Positions 12,779 to 21,998 of a stretch of 64,000 bases of DNA are shown one piece after another (position 1 is the stretch's first letter; each line of letters begins with the position of its first letter). Both the position numbers and the translations under genes were made by a program. Location of the stretch: contig NZ_JABEPE010000010.1 in the NCBI RefSeq assembly GCF_026788005.1, positions 62,001 through 126,000 of the forward strand, in the 5' to 3' direction. Below the pieces are notes generated by a model. The model worked only from the letters and a program-made list of their open reading frames with translations, did no database searches and was not told where the DNA came from. This stretch comes from Alteromonas sp. a30. GTDB taxonomy: Bacteria; Pseudomonadota; Gammaproteobacteria; Enterobacterales; Alteromonadaceae.

Positions 12779-13942
12779 CTACCATTCAGACAAAGCACGC
12801 ATACTAAACTCATGCCCCTGAAATGTTAAAATGACATGTTGAGGCTCAATTCTTTCAACTCGCAATTGTCCATCAATCCAGTCCCCTTCCCCCAACTCTT
12901 TGCCATTCACTTTAACCCAACGGTCTGCGGGTTCGGTAGCATAAATATGGGTACTAAACGACATTTTGGGCAAGGATGACAGTACCCACTCAGGCATATC
13001 ATTAATACTAGGCACATCCGGCGCTTGTTCACTTGTCTGTTGCTTTAAATCCGCATCTAAAGGCTCTTCTTGTGCATCCACTTCAGCAACAGCTTTTTGC
13101 AATTTTTTCAACAAGGCTTTTGAGGCTTCACTGTCTTTAAGATTACTGTCGTGCACATCGGTTAATACCTTACCGTTAACCTCTTCGCCGTTTTCATTTA
13201 ATAGCTTTACTTTGTTTCCCGGCTGCATGCCAAGCACTAATAGCTCTTGCTCCGGCGCTTCTTCTTCACTTTCAGAAATAGCGGCTAGTGTTTGTGCAGC
13301 GTCTTGCTTGGCCTTTTTATTTTCCTGCTCTGCTTTCGCCACTTGAGCCTGTGTTTCCATAGCATCTGAGGTCTTTAACGCTGTTTCGTCATTGTTTTCG
13401 TCATTGCTGGGGACGCCTTTCTCGTCAGCTTTTGAGGCGCTTTGCGTCAGAGTTTGCGCATCAATAGGCGCAAACCAACCACCGTTTTTCAACAATGCTC
13501 CAAAAAAGCCCAAGCCAAACCCAAGCACAATCGTGCCAACAATCAACACTGCCCGTTTACCGTAAACCTGCCATGTATCAGGAATATCTTGCGCAGTTGG
13601 CAAAAATACACTGCGATTAAACTGCTCTGACAGTTGAGAGTCCTGCAATGTCGCAGCGGCACTTGCGCTTTGACTGATATTAGATTGGAGCAAAAACTGC
13701 GTTTGTGATTGTTTACTAACCGAAACCCCAGCGGCCACAGGGGCCATAGGAGCGTTATCCAGTTCAACGGTTTGTTCGGGGTCGATCGCTAACTCTTGAA
13801 CCCCCATTTCACGCAGCCCGGCAACCATGGCATCACTTGTTACCAAGCCCGACTTTCGAATGCGTACCGGCCCATTTTGCTGAGTGATTTGCAGTATCAC
13901 CATGCCCGGTTTTAAATCTTCAATGGCTACTCTATGCGCCAT
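12779..13942 (-). CDS. gspB: GspB/ExeB-like type II secretion protein with N-terminal DUF3391-like domain
   Basis: Inner-membrane accessory of type II secretion that works with GspA to place the secretin through peptidoglycan. The 387-residue product has three parts: residues about 3-60 resemble the DUF3391 domain of HD-GYP proteins (IEDLKPGM...RIRKSGLV); a single membrane segment lies near 130-150 (LIVGTIVLGFGLGFFGALL); after a long acidic, coiled linker, the last 75 residues form the GspB periplasmic domain (WVKVNGKELGEGDWIDG...HEFSMRAL). The ATG at 13942 is chosen, with GGGAG just upstream, over an in-frame GTG at 13954. It overlaps gspA by 11 bases. The cytoplasmic DUF3391-like domain is the unusual feature. 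Confidence 0.82.
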   Translation of the reverse strand: MAHRVAIEDLKPGMVILQITQQNGPVRIRKSGLVTSDAMVAGLREMGVQELAIDPEQTVELDNAPMAPVAAGVSVSKQSQTQFLLQSNISQSASAAATLQDSQLSEQFNRSVFLPTAQDIPDTWQVYGKRAVLIVGTIVLGFGLGFFGALLKNGGWFAPIDAQTLTQSASKADEKGVPSNDENNDETALKTSDAMETQAQVAKAEQENKKAKQDAAQTLAAISESEEEAPEQELLVLGMQPGNKVKLLNENGEEVNGKVLTDVHDSNLKDSEASKALLKKLQKAVAEVDAQEEPLDADLKQQTSEQAPDVPSINDMPEWVLSSLPKMSFSTHIYATEPADRWVKVNGKELGEGDWIDGQLRVERIEPQHVILTFQGHEFSMRALSEW

Positions 13943-14846
13943 AACCACTCCCACTCACAAAACCAACCACTAAGGACACCACAAACAACGCCACCACACC
14001 GAATACCCAAGCACGAGATTGACGCTGAGCAACCACATCTTCTCCAAGAATTTGGCTCGCTGCTGCCAAGAAAATATGCGGTTTCACCGCTAACATTTGC
14101 TTGCTCGCCGTGAGTGTTAAAGCTCTATCGCACAACAAATTAATCACTCGAGGAATACCGCCGGAAATACGATGCACCGCTTGTAATGTAGGATGAGTAA
14201 AAATGTTGCGACTGCCATTGGCCACCTGTAAACGATGAGCAACGTACTCCTTTACTTCCGGGGCAGTTAAGGGAAGTAAGTGATAACGTGCAGTGATGCG
14301 TTGTGCCAACTGTCTCAGTTCATTACGCTTCAATAGTTGTTGTAATTCTGGCTGACCAATCAGCACCACTTTTAATAGCTTCTCACGATTGGTTTCAAGG
14401 TTGGTCAGTAAACGCAGCTGCTCTAGCACTTCTGGCATTAAATGCTGCGCTTCATCAATTATCAAGACGGTATTCATGCCTGCTTGATGATTTTGCGTCA
14501 ACTTACTAAGAATTTTGTCGGTGTAGTATTTCAGGCTGGATTCTTGTTGTTTGTATTCAATATCAAGCTCATCGCAAATCGTTGCTAACAGCTCCATTGC
14601 CGACAATGTGGGGTTGAGGATCATGGCAACTTGAGTTGATTCCGGTAGCTCTTGAAGCAACTTACGCGATACGGTTGTTTTACCTGTTCCCACTTCGCCA
14701 GTTAACATCACAAAACCACCGCTTTCCTTTAACCCAAAGGTTAAATGCGCCAACGCTTCTCGGTGCCGAGGGCTCATATACAGGTAATCGGGGTTTGGTG
14801 CTATTGAGAAAGGATTGTCTTTCAGACCAAAATAATTGAGATACAT
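13932..14846 (-). CDS. gspA: ExeA/GspA-like AAA ATPase
   Basis: ATPase partner of GspB in type II secretion assembly. Starts with the family hallmark YLNYFGLKDNPFSIAPNP and LYMSPRHREALAHL. Walker A is GEVGTGKTT (about residues 50-58); Walker B is VLIIDEAQ (about 128-135), followed by sensor and lid regions. The C-terminus has one membrane segment (VFGVVALFVVSLVVGFVSG) and stops at 304 residues. Classical ExeA continues with a periplasmic peptidoglycan-binding domain, which is absent here, so this is a short form. Overlap with gspB implies coupled translation. Confidence 0.88.
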   Translation of the reverse strand: MYLNYFGLKDNPFSIAPNPDYLYMSPRHREALAHLTFGLKESGGFVMLTGEVGTGKTTVSRKLLQELPESTQVAMILNPTLSAMELLATICDELDIEYKQQESSLKYYTDKILSKLTQNHQAGMNTVLIIDEAQHLMPEVLEQLRLLTNLETNREKLLKVVLIGQPELQQLLKRNELRQLAQRITARYHLLPLTAPEVKEYVAHRLQVANGSRNIFTHPTLQAVHRISGGIPRVINLLCDRALTLTASKQMLAVKPHIFLAAASQILGEDVVAQRQSRAWVFGVVALFVVSLVVGFVSGSGYGA

Positions 14847-14965
14847 AACTTATTATTACCTTTACGGTTTCTTCGACCAGAATCTCACACGAGAGCGCAA
14901 TTATATCTAGATTGAGGCATAATACACCTATCACTTATGAATGACTAAATAACCGTGTTCTGGTT

Positions 14966-15070
14966 TTTATCATCTGTAGAAATTAACGCAGACTCGCTGT
15001 AAATCCATCCATGGACGCTCCGCAACTGCTTCTCTGCGGCTGAGGGTCTAGAGTTAATTTTCCATAGATA
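14966..15070. repeat. Dispersed intergenic repeat, copy B
   Basis: Homologous to copy A at 11937-12013. Terminal arms GAAATTAAC (14979-14987) and GTTAATTTTC (15053-15062) differ from those of copy A, yet each copy keeps its own ends complementary, pointing to a conserved stem. A weaker outer extension (TTATC/GATAA) continues the dyad. It lies between divergent gspA and cca. Confidence 0.65.
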
Positions 15071-15124
15071 ATCGAAATACGAATCCAGCAATCATGGCAG
15101 ACGCTTTCTGAATCCATTATGACA

Positions 15125-16348
15125 ATGCAAATATTTCTTGTTGGTGGTGCAGTTCGGGATCAACTGTTACAGCGCCCCGTTTACGATAAAGATTGGGTCG
15201 TCGTTGGCGCTTCCCCAAAAGACATGCTCACCCAAGGCTTTCAACAGGTAGGTAAAGACTTCCCTGTTTTTCTACATCCTGAAACAAAAGAGGAGTATGC
15301 CCTCGCACGTACTGAGCGCAAAACTGGGTCAGGCTACACGGGGTTTGTGTGCGACTTTTCCACGGACATTACCTTGGAACAAGACCTACTACGGCGAGAT
15401 CTCACTATCAACGCCATGGCGCTAGATGCAAACAATAAGCTCATCGACCCGTACAACGGCAAACAAGATTTAGACAAGCGCATTTTGAGGCATGTTTCTC
15501 CCGCTTTTGTAGAAGACCCATTACGCGTTTTGCGTGTCGCACGTTTTGCCGCGCGTTATCATCAATATGGTTTTACGCTAGCACCTGAAACCCTCGAACT
15601 TATGCAAGAACTATCGCATTCTGGTGAACTAGAGAGCCTTGCCGCCGAGCGTGTATGGAAAGAAACCGAACGAAGTTTATTGGGCGATGACCCTCAACAA
15701 TATTTTGCTGTGCTAAAAGAGGCTCACGCGCTCAGCTACTGGTTTAAAGAAATAGATTGTTTATGGGGAGTGCCGAATCCACCTAAACATCACCCAGAAA
15801 TTGATACTGGCGTTCATACCTTGATGGTATTAGAACAAGCGGCGAAATTATCTGATGAGCTTGAAGTGCGTTACGCCGCACTAACCCACGATTTGGGCAA
15901 AGGCATTACCGATCCGACAATTTGGCCGAGTCATACTGCACACGATGTACGGGGCGTACCGTTAGTTGAAGCCTTAAGTGAACGCTTAAAGTGCCCCACA
16001 AAAGCAAAAGACATCGCAAAGTTGGTCGCCGAGCTGCATATTCGTGTACACACCTCGTTAACGCTGAAGCCCAGCACTATCGTCAAGTTATTCGACAAAA
16101 TGGACGTGTGGCGCAGAGCCGAACGCTTCGAACAAATATTATTAGCCTGTGAAGCCGATGCGCGTGGCAGAACCGGTTTTGAAGACCGAAGCTATCCGCA
16201 AGCTAATTATCTGCGTGAATGCTTTAACGCCGCTCAAAATGTGGATGTCAAAGCCATCGTTGATTCTGGTGTTAAAGGCCCAGACATCAAAGAAGCTGTG
16301 AGGCAAAAACGTATTGAGCTTGTTGCTAGCGTGACAAAACCGCAATAA
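15125..16348 (+). CDS. cca: CCA-adding tRNA nucleotidyltransferase
   Basis: Adds or repairs the 3' CCA end of tRNAs. The class II nucleotidyltransferase head begins with FLVGGAVRD and the catalytic aspartates in VYDKDW; the [10 protein letters not shown] motif and the ERVWKETER tRNA-binding segment follow. A C-terminal HD domain (ALTHDLGKG, about residue 255) marks the long gammaproteobacterial form with 2',3'-cyclic phosphodiesterase and phosphatase activity. The ATG at 15125 matches the usual family start; an ATG two codons upstream (15119) is equally possible and neither has a clear Shine-Dalgarno sequence. A hairpin follows the gene. Confidence 0.96.
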   Translation: MQIFLVGGAVRDQLLQRPVYDKDWVVVGASPKDMLTQGFQQVGKDFPVFLHPETKEEYALARTERKTGSGYTGFVCDFSTDITLEQDLLRRDLTINAMALDANNKLIDPYNGKQDLDKRILRHVSPAFVEDPLRVLRVARFAARYHQYGFTLAPETLELMQELSHSGELESLAAERVWKETERSLLGDDPQQYFAVLKEAHALSYWFKEIDCLWGVPNPPKHHPEIDTGVHTLMVLEQAAKLSDELEVRYAALTHDLGKGITDPTIWPSHTAHDVRGVPLVEALSERLKCPTKAKDIAKLVAELHIRVHTSLTLKPSTIVKLFDKMDVWRRAERFEQILLACEADARGRTGFEDRSYPQANYLRECFNAAQNVDVKAIVDSGVKGPDIKEAVRQKRIELVASVTKPQ

Positions 16349-16356
16349 AACACAAT

Positions 16357-16384
16357 GTACAAGGGGTTTCGCTATCCCTTGTAC
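16357..16384 (+). terminator. Hairpin between cca and srmB
   Basis: GTACAAGGG (16357-16365) and CCCTTGTAC (16376-16384) form a perfect 9-bp stem eight bases after the cca stop. T-rich sequence follows loosely (AATTCTTTT). A weak terminator is plausible. Confidence 0.45.
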
Positions 16385-16437
16385 TACAATTCTTTTATAA
16401 TCCTGCCCCTTTCCTAGACCTCGACGAGTATCCAACT

Positions 16438-17670
16438 GTGGCAAGTGTGTTTGAGCAATTTTTATTAGACGAGAATATCTGCAAAGCGTTAGCAGAAATG
16501 GGCTTTAAAGAGCCAACCAGTATTCAAAAAGCCGCCGTCCCTGTGGCGTTAGAAGGCCGAGACTTACTGGCAAGCGCTCCCACAGGCACAGGAAAAACCG
16601 CCGCCTTTTTACTACCTGTATGCCAAATGCTATTGGATTTCCCGCGCCGCGAACCCGGCTCAGCGCGAGTGCTTATTCTTACCCCTACTCGCGAGCTAGC
16701 GATACAAGTTGCTGAGCAATGTAAACAAATTTGTCAGTACACCAATCTTACCTGTGGTGTTATTACCGGCGGCATAAACTACGGTACGGATAATAGCTTG
16801 TTGGAACAAAGTGTTGATATTCTGGTTGCCACGCCGGGGCGCTTGTTCGAACACATCAATAACGAGCGCTTTGATTGTCGAGAAATTGAAAGCCTGATTC
16901 TAGATGAAGCCGACCGGATGCTAGATATGGGGTTTGGCGGCATTGTAAATCAAATCAGCGCAGAAGCGCGCTGGCGTCGCCAAAGTATGTTGTTCTCTGC
17001 CACACTTGAAGGTAATGGCGTTAAAACCTTTGCAGAAAACATTCTCAATGAGCCAGAAGTCGTTATCGCCGAACCATCGCGCAAAGAAAGACCCAAAATT
17101 CTGCAATGGATCCACTACGCCGATACTTATGATCACAAAGTGCAACTGCTAACGCACATTTTACAGAACGACACCACTTCTGTAATTGTGTTCGTTAAAA
17201 CTCGAGAACGAGTGCAACAACTGCAAAGCCAACTGCAAGGCCAGAAAATCCATAGCCTTTATTTACAAGGAGAAATGGCGCAGGATAAACGCATGAGCAC
17301 GCTGGAAAAATTCAAAAAAGGCGAGTGCCAAATTCTACTTGCCACGGATGTTGCAGCCCGAGGTATCGACATCCCAAATGTGAGCCACGTTATCAACTTT
17401 GATATGCCAAGAACTGCGGATGTTTACGTGCACCGTATTGGACGCACAGGTCGCTCAGGACAAAAAGGTATTGCCATATCACTAATTGAAGCCCACGACA
17501 TGGCCATGCTCAGCAAGATAGAACGTTACACAGAGCAAAAGCTGAAGCCGCAATTCATTGAAGGCTTGCGTCCTAAGCACAAAGTGGCGAGCACTAAGAA
17601 AAAGCCTAAAAAGAAAAAAGATGACAAAAAGAAGAAAAGCGCGCCTAAGGTAAACAAAAAATCTAAATAA
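16438..17670 (+). CDS. srmB: DEAD-box RNA helicase, SrmB type
   Basis: ATP-dependent RNA helicase, probably acting in early assembly of the large ribosomal subunit, the role of SrmB. Motifs in order: Q motif FKEPTSIQKAAVP, motif I APTGTGKT, Ia PTRELA, II DEAD (about residues 157-160), III SAT, then in the second RecA domain ATDVAARGIDIP and HRIGRTGRSG. The lysine-rich tail after about residue 375 suits RNA binding. The segment LLDFPRRE after motif I is SrmB-like. It starts with GTG. Other DEAD-box subfamilies are possible but less likely. Confidence 0.9.
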   Translation: MASVFEQFLLDENICKALAEMGFKEPTSIQKAAVPVALEGRDLLASAPTGTGKTAAFLLPVCQMLLDFPRREPGSARVLILTPTRELAIQVAEQCKQICQYTNLTCGVITGGINYGTDNSLLEQSVDILVATPGRLFEHINNERFDCREIESLILDEADRMLDMGFGGIVNQISAEARWRRQSMLFSATLEGNGVKTFAENILNEPEVVIAEPSRKERPKILQWIHYADTYDHKVQLLTHILQNDTTSVIVFVKTRERVQQLQSQLQGQKIHSLYLQGEMAQDKRMSTLEKFKKGECQILLATDVAARGIDIPNVSHVINFDMPRTADVYVHRIGRTGRSGQKGIAISLIEAHDMAMLSKIERYTEQKLKPQFIEGLRPKHKVASTKKKPKKKKDDKKKKSAPKVNKKSK

Positions 17671-17745
17671 ATGCCTCTGACGACCCGTTACTTTGGTTTG
17701 TTGAGTCATCAGTAAGAAAAGTGAATTCGTATAAAAGCAAAGGTT

Positions 17746-18357
17746 ATGACACAGATAAAACAACAAATCGTGCTTGCCACCGGAAATCAAGGCAAAGTGA
17801 AAGAACTGCAATCCATGCTTGAGCCCCTTGGCATTGAAGTATTGCCGCAATCTCAATTCGACGTGCCAGAAGCAGAAGAAACTGGCACCACATTTGTCGA
17901 AAATGCCATTATCAAAGCGCGTAATGCAGCAAAATACACTGGGCTTGCAGCCATTGCAGACGATTCCGGTTTATCGGTTGATGCTTTAGGTGGCGCGCCG
18001 GGAGTGTATTCAGCTCGCTACGCAGGCGTCGATGCATCTGACCAAGCAAATATTCAGCACTTGCTTACTCAGCTAGCTTCGACGACAGACGAAGCGCGAA
18101 GCGCGCACTTTAACTGTGTGCTGGTGTTCATGCAAAGTGAGCGAGACCCTACTCCCCTTATTAGTCATGGAAAATGGGAAGGTAAGATTCTAACCTCACC
18201 CCAAGGTGATGCAGGGTTTGGTTACGACCCCGTATTCTGGGTAGAAGATAAGCAATGCTCAGCAGCGGAATTAAGTAAAGCGGATAAAAACGCCATGAGC
18301 CATCGTGGAAAAGCATTGCAACAATTACTTCAGCAACTAAAAACACGCGCTATTTAA
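17746..18357 (+). CDS. rdgB: dITP/XTP pyrophosphatase
   Basis: Ham1/RdgB family house-cleaning enzyme that hydrolyses non-canonical purine triphosphates (dITP, XTP) to monophosphates. The 203-residue protein starts with the family signature LATGNQGKVKEL, has the catalytic and metal-binding E in GTTFVENAIIKA and D in AIADDSGL, the substrate loop GAPGVYSARYAG, and the closing SHRGKAL. It is followed after only four bases by hemW in the same direction, the rdgB-hemW pairing also seen in other gammaproteobacteria. Confidence 0.96.
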   Translation: MTQIKQQIVLATGNQGKVKELQSMLEPLGIEVLPQSQFDVPEAEETGTTFVENAIIKARNAAKYTGLAAIADDSGLSVDALGGAPGVYSARYAGVDASDQANIQHLLTQLASTTDEARSAHFNCVLVFMQSERDPTPLISHGKWEGKILTSPQGDAGFGYDPVFWVEDKQCSAAELSKADKNAMSHRGKALQQLLQQLKTRAI

Positions 18358-18361
18358 GCCT

Positions 18362-19510
18362 ATGCAGTCGCCTCCTCTTTCGTTGTATATCCATATCCCT
18401 TGGTGCGTGCAAAAGTGTCCCTATTGCGACTTTAACTCTCATGGGCTGAAACAAGATATTCCTGAAGACGAGTATATTTCTCACTTGCTCGCAGATTTGG
18501 AAGAAGAGGCAAAACTGGTAGGCGACAGAGAAGTGAAAAGCCTCTTTTTTGGTGGTGGTACGCCAAGCCTATTTTCCGCGGCGGGCATTCAGCGAATCCT
18601 TCAAGGCGTGCGACAACGCGTTAACGTTAGCCAACAGGCAGAAATCACTTTAGAGGCTAATCCCGGAACCGTTGAGGCAGGCAAATTTCTAGGTTTCAAA
18701 CAAGCTGGCGTTAACCGCATTTCAGTTGGTGTGCAAAGTTTTCAGGCACACCACTTATTAATTTTGGGCCGTATTCACGATCCTCATCAAGCCATCGAAG
18801 CCATTAAACAAGCCAACCAAATTGGCTTAAACAGTTTTAACATTGATTTAATGCATGGGTTGCCGAAACAAAATGCACACTTAGCTTTGGACGATTTGCA
18901 ACAAGCTATTGCGCTTAATGCCCCCCATATTAGTTGGTATCAGCTTACCATTGAGCCAAACACCTTGTTCCATTCCAAACCGCCATTATTGCCAGAAGAT
19001 GAAATGTTATGGGATATTCAAGAAGCGGGACAAGCGCTGCTTCAAGAAGCAGGTTATCAGCAATATGAGATTTCAGGCTATAGTAAACCAGAGCATCGTT
19101 GCCAACATAACCTTAATTATTGGCGCTTTGGTGACTACATTGGCATTGGTTGCGGTGCCCACGGGAAAATCACACAAGCGAGTCATGGTAGCATTCAACG
19201 ACGAGTAAAAGTGAAACATCCAAAAGGCTACATGGATACTAAGAAAGCCTATCTGGACCAAGCATGGTTGGTAGAAGCCGACGACCTTCCCTTCGAATTT
19301 TTCATGAATCAATTCCGTTTGTTCGAAGCTTGCCCAAAGGAAAGATTGGCCGCTCATACCGGGCTTAATTCCACCACACCGGTTATTCAACAAGGTTTGC
19401 AAAAGGCCATAGATGCAGGCTGGTTAGCGGAAACCCACACACACTGGGAAACAACCGAACTCGGAAAGCGGTTTTTAAATGAGTTGCTGACGTTGTTTTT
19501 AGATTGCTAA
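18362..19510 (+). CDS. hemW: HemW-type radical SAM heme chaperone
   Basis: Radical SAM protein of the HemN/HemW group. Cysteines C15, C19 and C22 (WCVQKCPYCDF) give the CX3CX2CXF pattern: the fourth position is Phe24 rather than Cys, which separates HemW heme chaperones from HemN coproporphyrinogen dehydrogenase. The glycine-rich SAM motif GGGTPS follows near residues 64-69. The 382-residue length is normal, with the C-terminal HemN extension present. It is cotranscribed with rdgB. Older annotations may call this oxygen-independent coproporphyrinogen oxidase; the missing cysteine argues against that. Confidence 0.94.
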   Translation: MQSPPLSLYIHIPWCVQKCPYCDFNSHGLKQDIPEDEYISHLLADLEEEAKLVGDREVKSLFFGGGTPSLFSAAGIQRILQGVRQRVNVSQQAEITLEANPGTVEAGKFLGFKQAGVNRISVGVQSFQAHHLLILGRIHDPHQAIEAIKQANQIGLNSFNIDLMHGLPKQNAHLALDDLQQAIALNAPHISWYQLTIEPNTLFHSKPPLLPEDEMLWDIQEAGQALLQEAGYQQYEISGYSKPEHRCQHNLNYWRFGDYIGIGCGAHGKITQASHGSIQRRVKVKHPKGYMDTKKAYLDQAWLVEADDLPFEFFMNQFRLFEACPKERLAAHTGLNSTTPVIQQGLQKAIDAGWLAETHTHWETTELGKRFLNELLTLFLDC

Positions 19511-19548
19511 GTTTGGCTAGAGATTTAGGATTTATTTACGACTAAGGC

Positions 19549-20409
19549 TTAAGGCCCAACCACAATTGCATCATAGGGTTGAAGCTGTGGGATGGACTCT
19601 CGAAGGCGCTCTTCAATATCATTCAGGCTTTCAATGCGCTCACAAAACCATTGTGCTTTTTTGCGTAAAGATCCCGTTCTTGGCTCAATGTTGCGCTCAA
19701 TGTGCGCCCCCATCAATTCAAGGCGTTCATATAACTCATTGACCCGTCTTTCCATATCGGCGTCTGAGCCTGATGTTAAGCCTGCAATAGCAGATAAAAT
19801 TCCGCCTAAAGAAGTATCAATGGCTTGCTCGATTTCTTCTTCTAGTTGTTGATCCACCAACTCATCAACATTTTCCAGACTTCCCGGTCCAACATAGTAG
19901 TTATCACCAGAATGGATAAATTTCTTATCAACTTTCTTCTTTACTCGTTCCAGCGCTGAGGTTAATTTTTCATAACTTTTATGATCAGTGCCCACTAAAC
20001 CAATGTACACCTGCTGTACCGTATCCACGGCAAGTTTAACACCATCAACCGCCATAAGAGTCATTTGTGGCATCACCTCATGCACACTTTCTGCCAAAGC
20101 ACGCACATCTTCGCGTTGTTTCTCACTTAAAGTAATCCAGTGACCGCCAACAATCAGCTGATTAAAGTCATTGATTTGATAACGTGTAATATGACCGTCA
20201 ACCACACGGATGCGATTGTGATCGATAATAAATCCGTATTTTAGATCTACATTACAATCTAATGCCGCACTCACGGTTGCACTAAATAGACACGATAAAA
20301 TGGTAAAAACACGTAGCAAGGCAAATAGTCTCAACTCGTTAAAAATGTAATAAAAAGTTTTCCCGAAGTATTCGGCTGGAGCATTTTGCCTTAAACAGAA
20401 GTAAATCAC
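19549..20409 (-). CDS. DUF2884 (YggN-like) exported protein
   Basis: Periplasmic protein of unknown role, resembling Escherichia coli YggN in its sequence pattern: after export, CNVDLKYGFIIDHNRIRV, then a segment on a predicted beta framework, then LSEKQREDVRALAESVHEVMP and VDGVKLAVDTV. A hydrophobic stretch ending in SATVSAA (about residues 40-49) is a signal peptide. It is preceded by about 30 residues that look unlike a signal N-region, so the true start is probably internal, perhaps a TTG near residue 26. The C-terminal half is helical and acidic. It converges with hemW. Confidence 0.78.
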   Translation of the reverse strand: MIYFCLRQNAPAEYFGKTFYYIFNELRLFALLRVFTILSCLFSATVSAALDCNVDLKYGFIIDHNRIRVVDGHITRYQINDFNQLIVGGHWITLSEKQREDVRALAESVHEVMPQMTLMAVDGVKLAVDTVQQVYIGLVGTDHKSYEKLTSALERVKKKVDKKFIHSGDNYYVGPGSLENVDELVDQQLEEEIEQAIDTSLGGILSAIAGLTSGSDADMERRVNELYERLELMGAHIERNIEPRTGSLRKKAQWFCERIESLNDIEERLRESIPQLQPYDAIVVGP

Positions 20410-20480
20410 ACCCGTTTTAAGATAAGAAGATAGAATTTTAGGATAATCAACCGAATATTAGACACAGATTTTTCCCGCTA

Positions 20481-20990
20481 CTACACGACTTTTTCACCGG
20501 CTTTCGCCAACTTTTCGCGCAATTCATTTAGCGTCACCTCTAATGCTTCGCCACGTTTCTTATTCGTTGCCACATCGGTCATGTCATATATCATCATGCA
20601 CACATAATCCACCTTTCCAACTACGTTACTAATAGGTGATATGGTTATATTTTGATACATAAAATCTTCAACCCCTGTAATAGGGCGATAATTAGGAAAT
20701 TTAAAAACATAAGGGCGTTGTTCCCAAGTAATAAATGCTCGCCCCTTAAAATCAAACACCGGACGACATTTATTTCTAAACCAATTCTCTTGCAGTTCTG
20801 GAAACAAACTAAAAATGCTTTTGTCTCTTACATCACTTGGCAATTTACTACTGTGGCTTTCCATAAAGGCATTCCACACTCTAACTTTAAATTCACGATC
20901 TAGGACAACAATGCCAACATCAACGACTTGAAGCATGTCCATCATCCAATGAAACTCTGCAATATCAGACAATTGTAAATTGGTACTCAT
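20481..20990 (-). CDS. PAS-domain protein
   Basis: 169-residue soluble protein with one PAS domain over most of its length (VDVGIVVLDREFKVRVWNAFMESHSS..., then ITISPISNVVGKVDYVCMMIYDMTDV) and a short C-terminal helix. It has no kinase, cyclase or DNA-binding output. It begins six bases after the REC-CheC gene on the same strand, so the two form an operon. It probably senses a ligand or redox state and acts on a partner, possibly the CheC-like protein or a separate kinase. Partner unknown. Confidence 0.8.
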   Translation of the reverse strand: MSTNLQLSDIAEFHWMMDMLQVVDVGIVVLDREFKVRVWNAFMESHSSKLPSDVRDKSIFSLFPELQENWFRNKCRPVFDFKGRAFITWEQRPYVFKFPNYRPITGVEDFMYQNITISPISNVVGKVDYVCMMIYDMTDVATNKKRGEALEVTLNELREKLAKAGEKVV

Positions 20991-20996
20991 CGTGGC

Positions 20997-21998
20997 CTAA
21001 TCCTCAAGTAAGTGAGAAAGCTTATAATTCAACACTTGCATTGATTCCTCTGTTAATAAAAGAATCAAATCACAACGCACATTGTAACCTTCAAGTCCAT
21101 AACTTAACTCAATGGCAAGGGTTTTACGCCAGCGTACTTTATTGTCTGAAATTAACTCAGAAATACTTCGATGCTGACCCAAAACAATGGGATGCCCTTG
21201 GCTAAAATTTAAATCAAGCTGCCCAGATAATCCCGTTAAACAAGTACCAATTAAAATATTGGCTGCGTCCATCAACAACTCAAGTTGCAGTTGATCATCC
21301 ACTTCACCTTCCACACCCAAAATGTTGGCAACATCCTCAAAGCTAGAGTCGCTTAACATAAACAGCGCTTCCCCGCATACTCCGGGGCCTATAAATCCCT
21401 GACAAATACCGGATACCTGATCTTTGAGTTCAATATCCTGCAACATCATATGCAGTTCAGAGACTTCAATTAGGTTAACGTTTGGAATAGGTAAACGCAC
21501 AAACACATTTAAAATGCGGGCAAGATGGTCTCCAGCCTGTCCCATGGCAATGTTAGCCACTTCTTGATAGCAATCTCGAATATCAGTATCAAGTTTATCC
21601 ACCTGAAGCGGTTCAGGGGTTTCAGGCTCTTTCGTTTGTATAATACCGTACTGACGAAGCAACTTTCGTAAAGAGCCGGCGCTTATGGGTTTTTCAATAA
21701 AATCGAGTGCACCTAGCCGCTTAACACGTTCATGTGCTTCAGGTTGTATATCTCCGCTAATGACAATGACTTTGGGAGAGAGTTCGGACTGATGAATGAA
21801 CTCCAAGGTTTGGTATCCATCCATAATGGGCATATTAAGATCGAGCAGTAACAGGTCGCCTTTTCCTGCCTGCATGGCTTCAATGGCTTCTTTTCCATGT
21901 TTAGCGAAATGAACCGCCACTTCCCAATCTTCTGGAAGACATTTTGCGGCTTGTTTCCTCGCGACCATGGAATCATCACATATCAATACTGATAACAT
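20997..21998 (-). CDS. Response regulator with CheC-like phosphatase domain
   Basis: N-terminal receiver domain (D8-D9, phospho-acceptor D53 in LLLDLNMPIMDG, switch S81, K103 in IEKP) followed from about residue 138 by a CheC/CheX-type domain. Both CheC helices carry the expected acidic residue two positions before Asn: E146-V-A-N149 and D244-A-A-N247, each followed by a small-residue helix and a proline. CheC proteins dephosphorylate CheY-P, so the receiver may gate a phosphatase. It is in an operon with a PAS protein. A link to chemotaxis or surface behaviour is likely, but no che genes are nearby. Confidence 0.87.
   Translation of the reverse strand: MLSVLICDDSMVARKQAAKCLPEDWEVAVHFAKHGKEAIEAMQAGKGDLLLLDLNMPIMDGYQTLEFIHQSELSPKVIVISGDIQPEAHERVKRLGALDFIEKPISAGSLRKLLRQYGIIQTKEPETPEPLQVDKLDTDIRDCYQEVANIAMGQAGDHLARILNVFVRLPIPNVNLIEVSELHMMLQDIELKDQVSGICQGFIGPGVCGEALFMLSDSSFEDVANILGVEGEVDDQLQLELLMDAANILIGTCLTGLSGQLDLNFSQGHPIVLGQHRSISELISDNKVRWRKTLAIELSYGLEGYNVRCDLILLLTEESMQVLNYKLSHLLED

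Noticed and set aside
12966-13346. 126-codon plus-strand ORF inside gspB
   Set aside because: Serine/cysteine-rich product antisense to the well-supported gspB linker, whose composition explains it.
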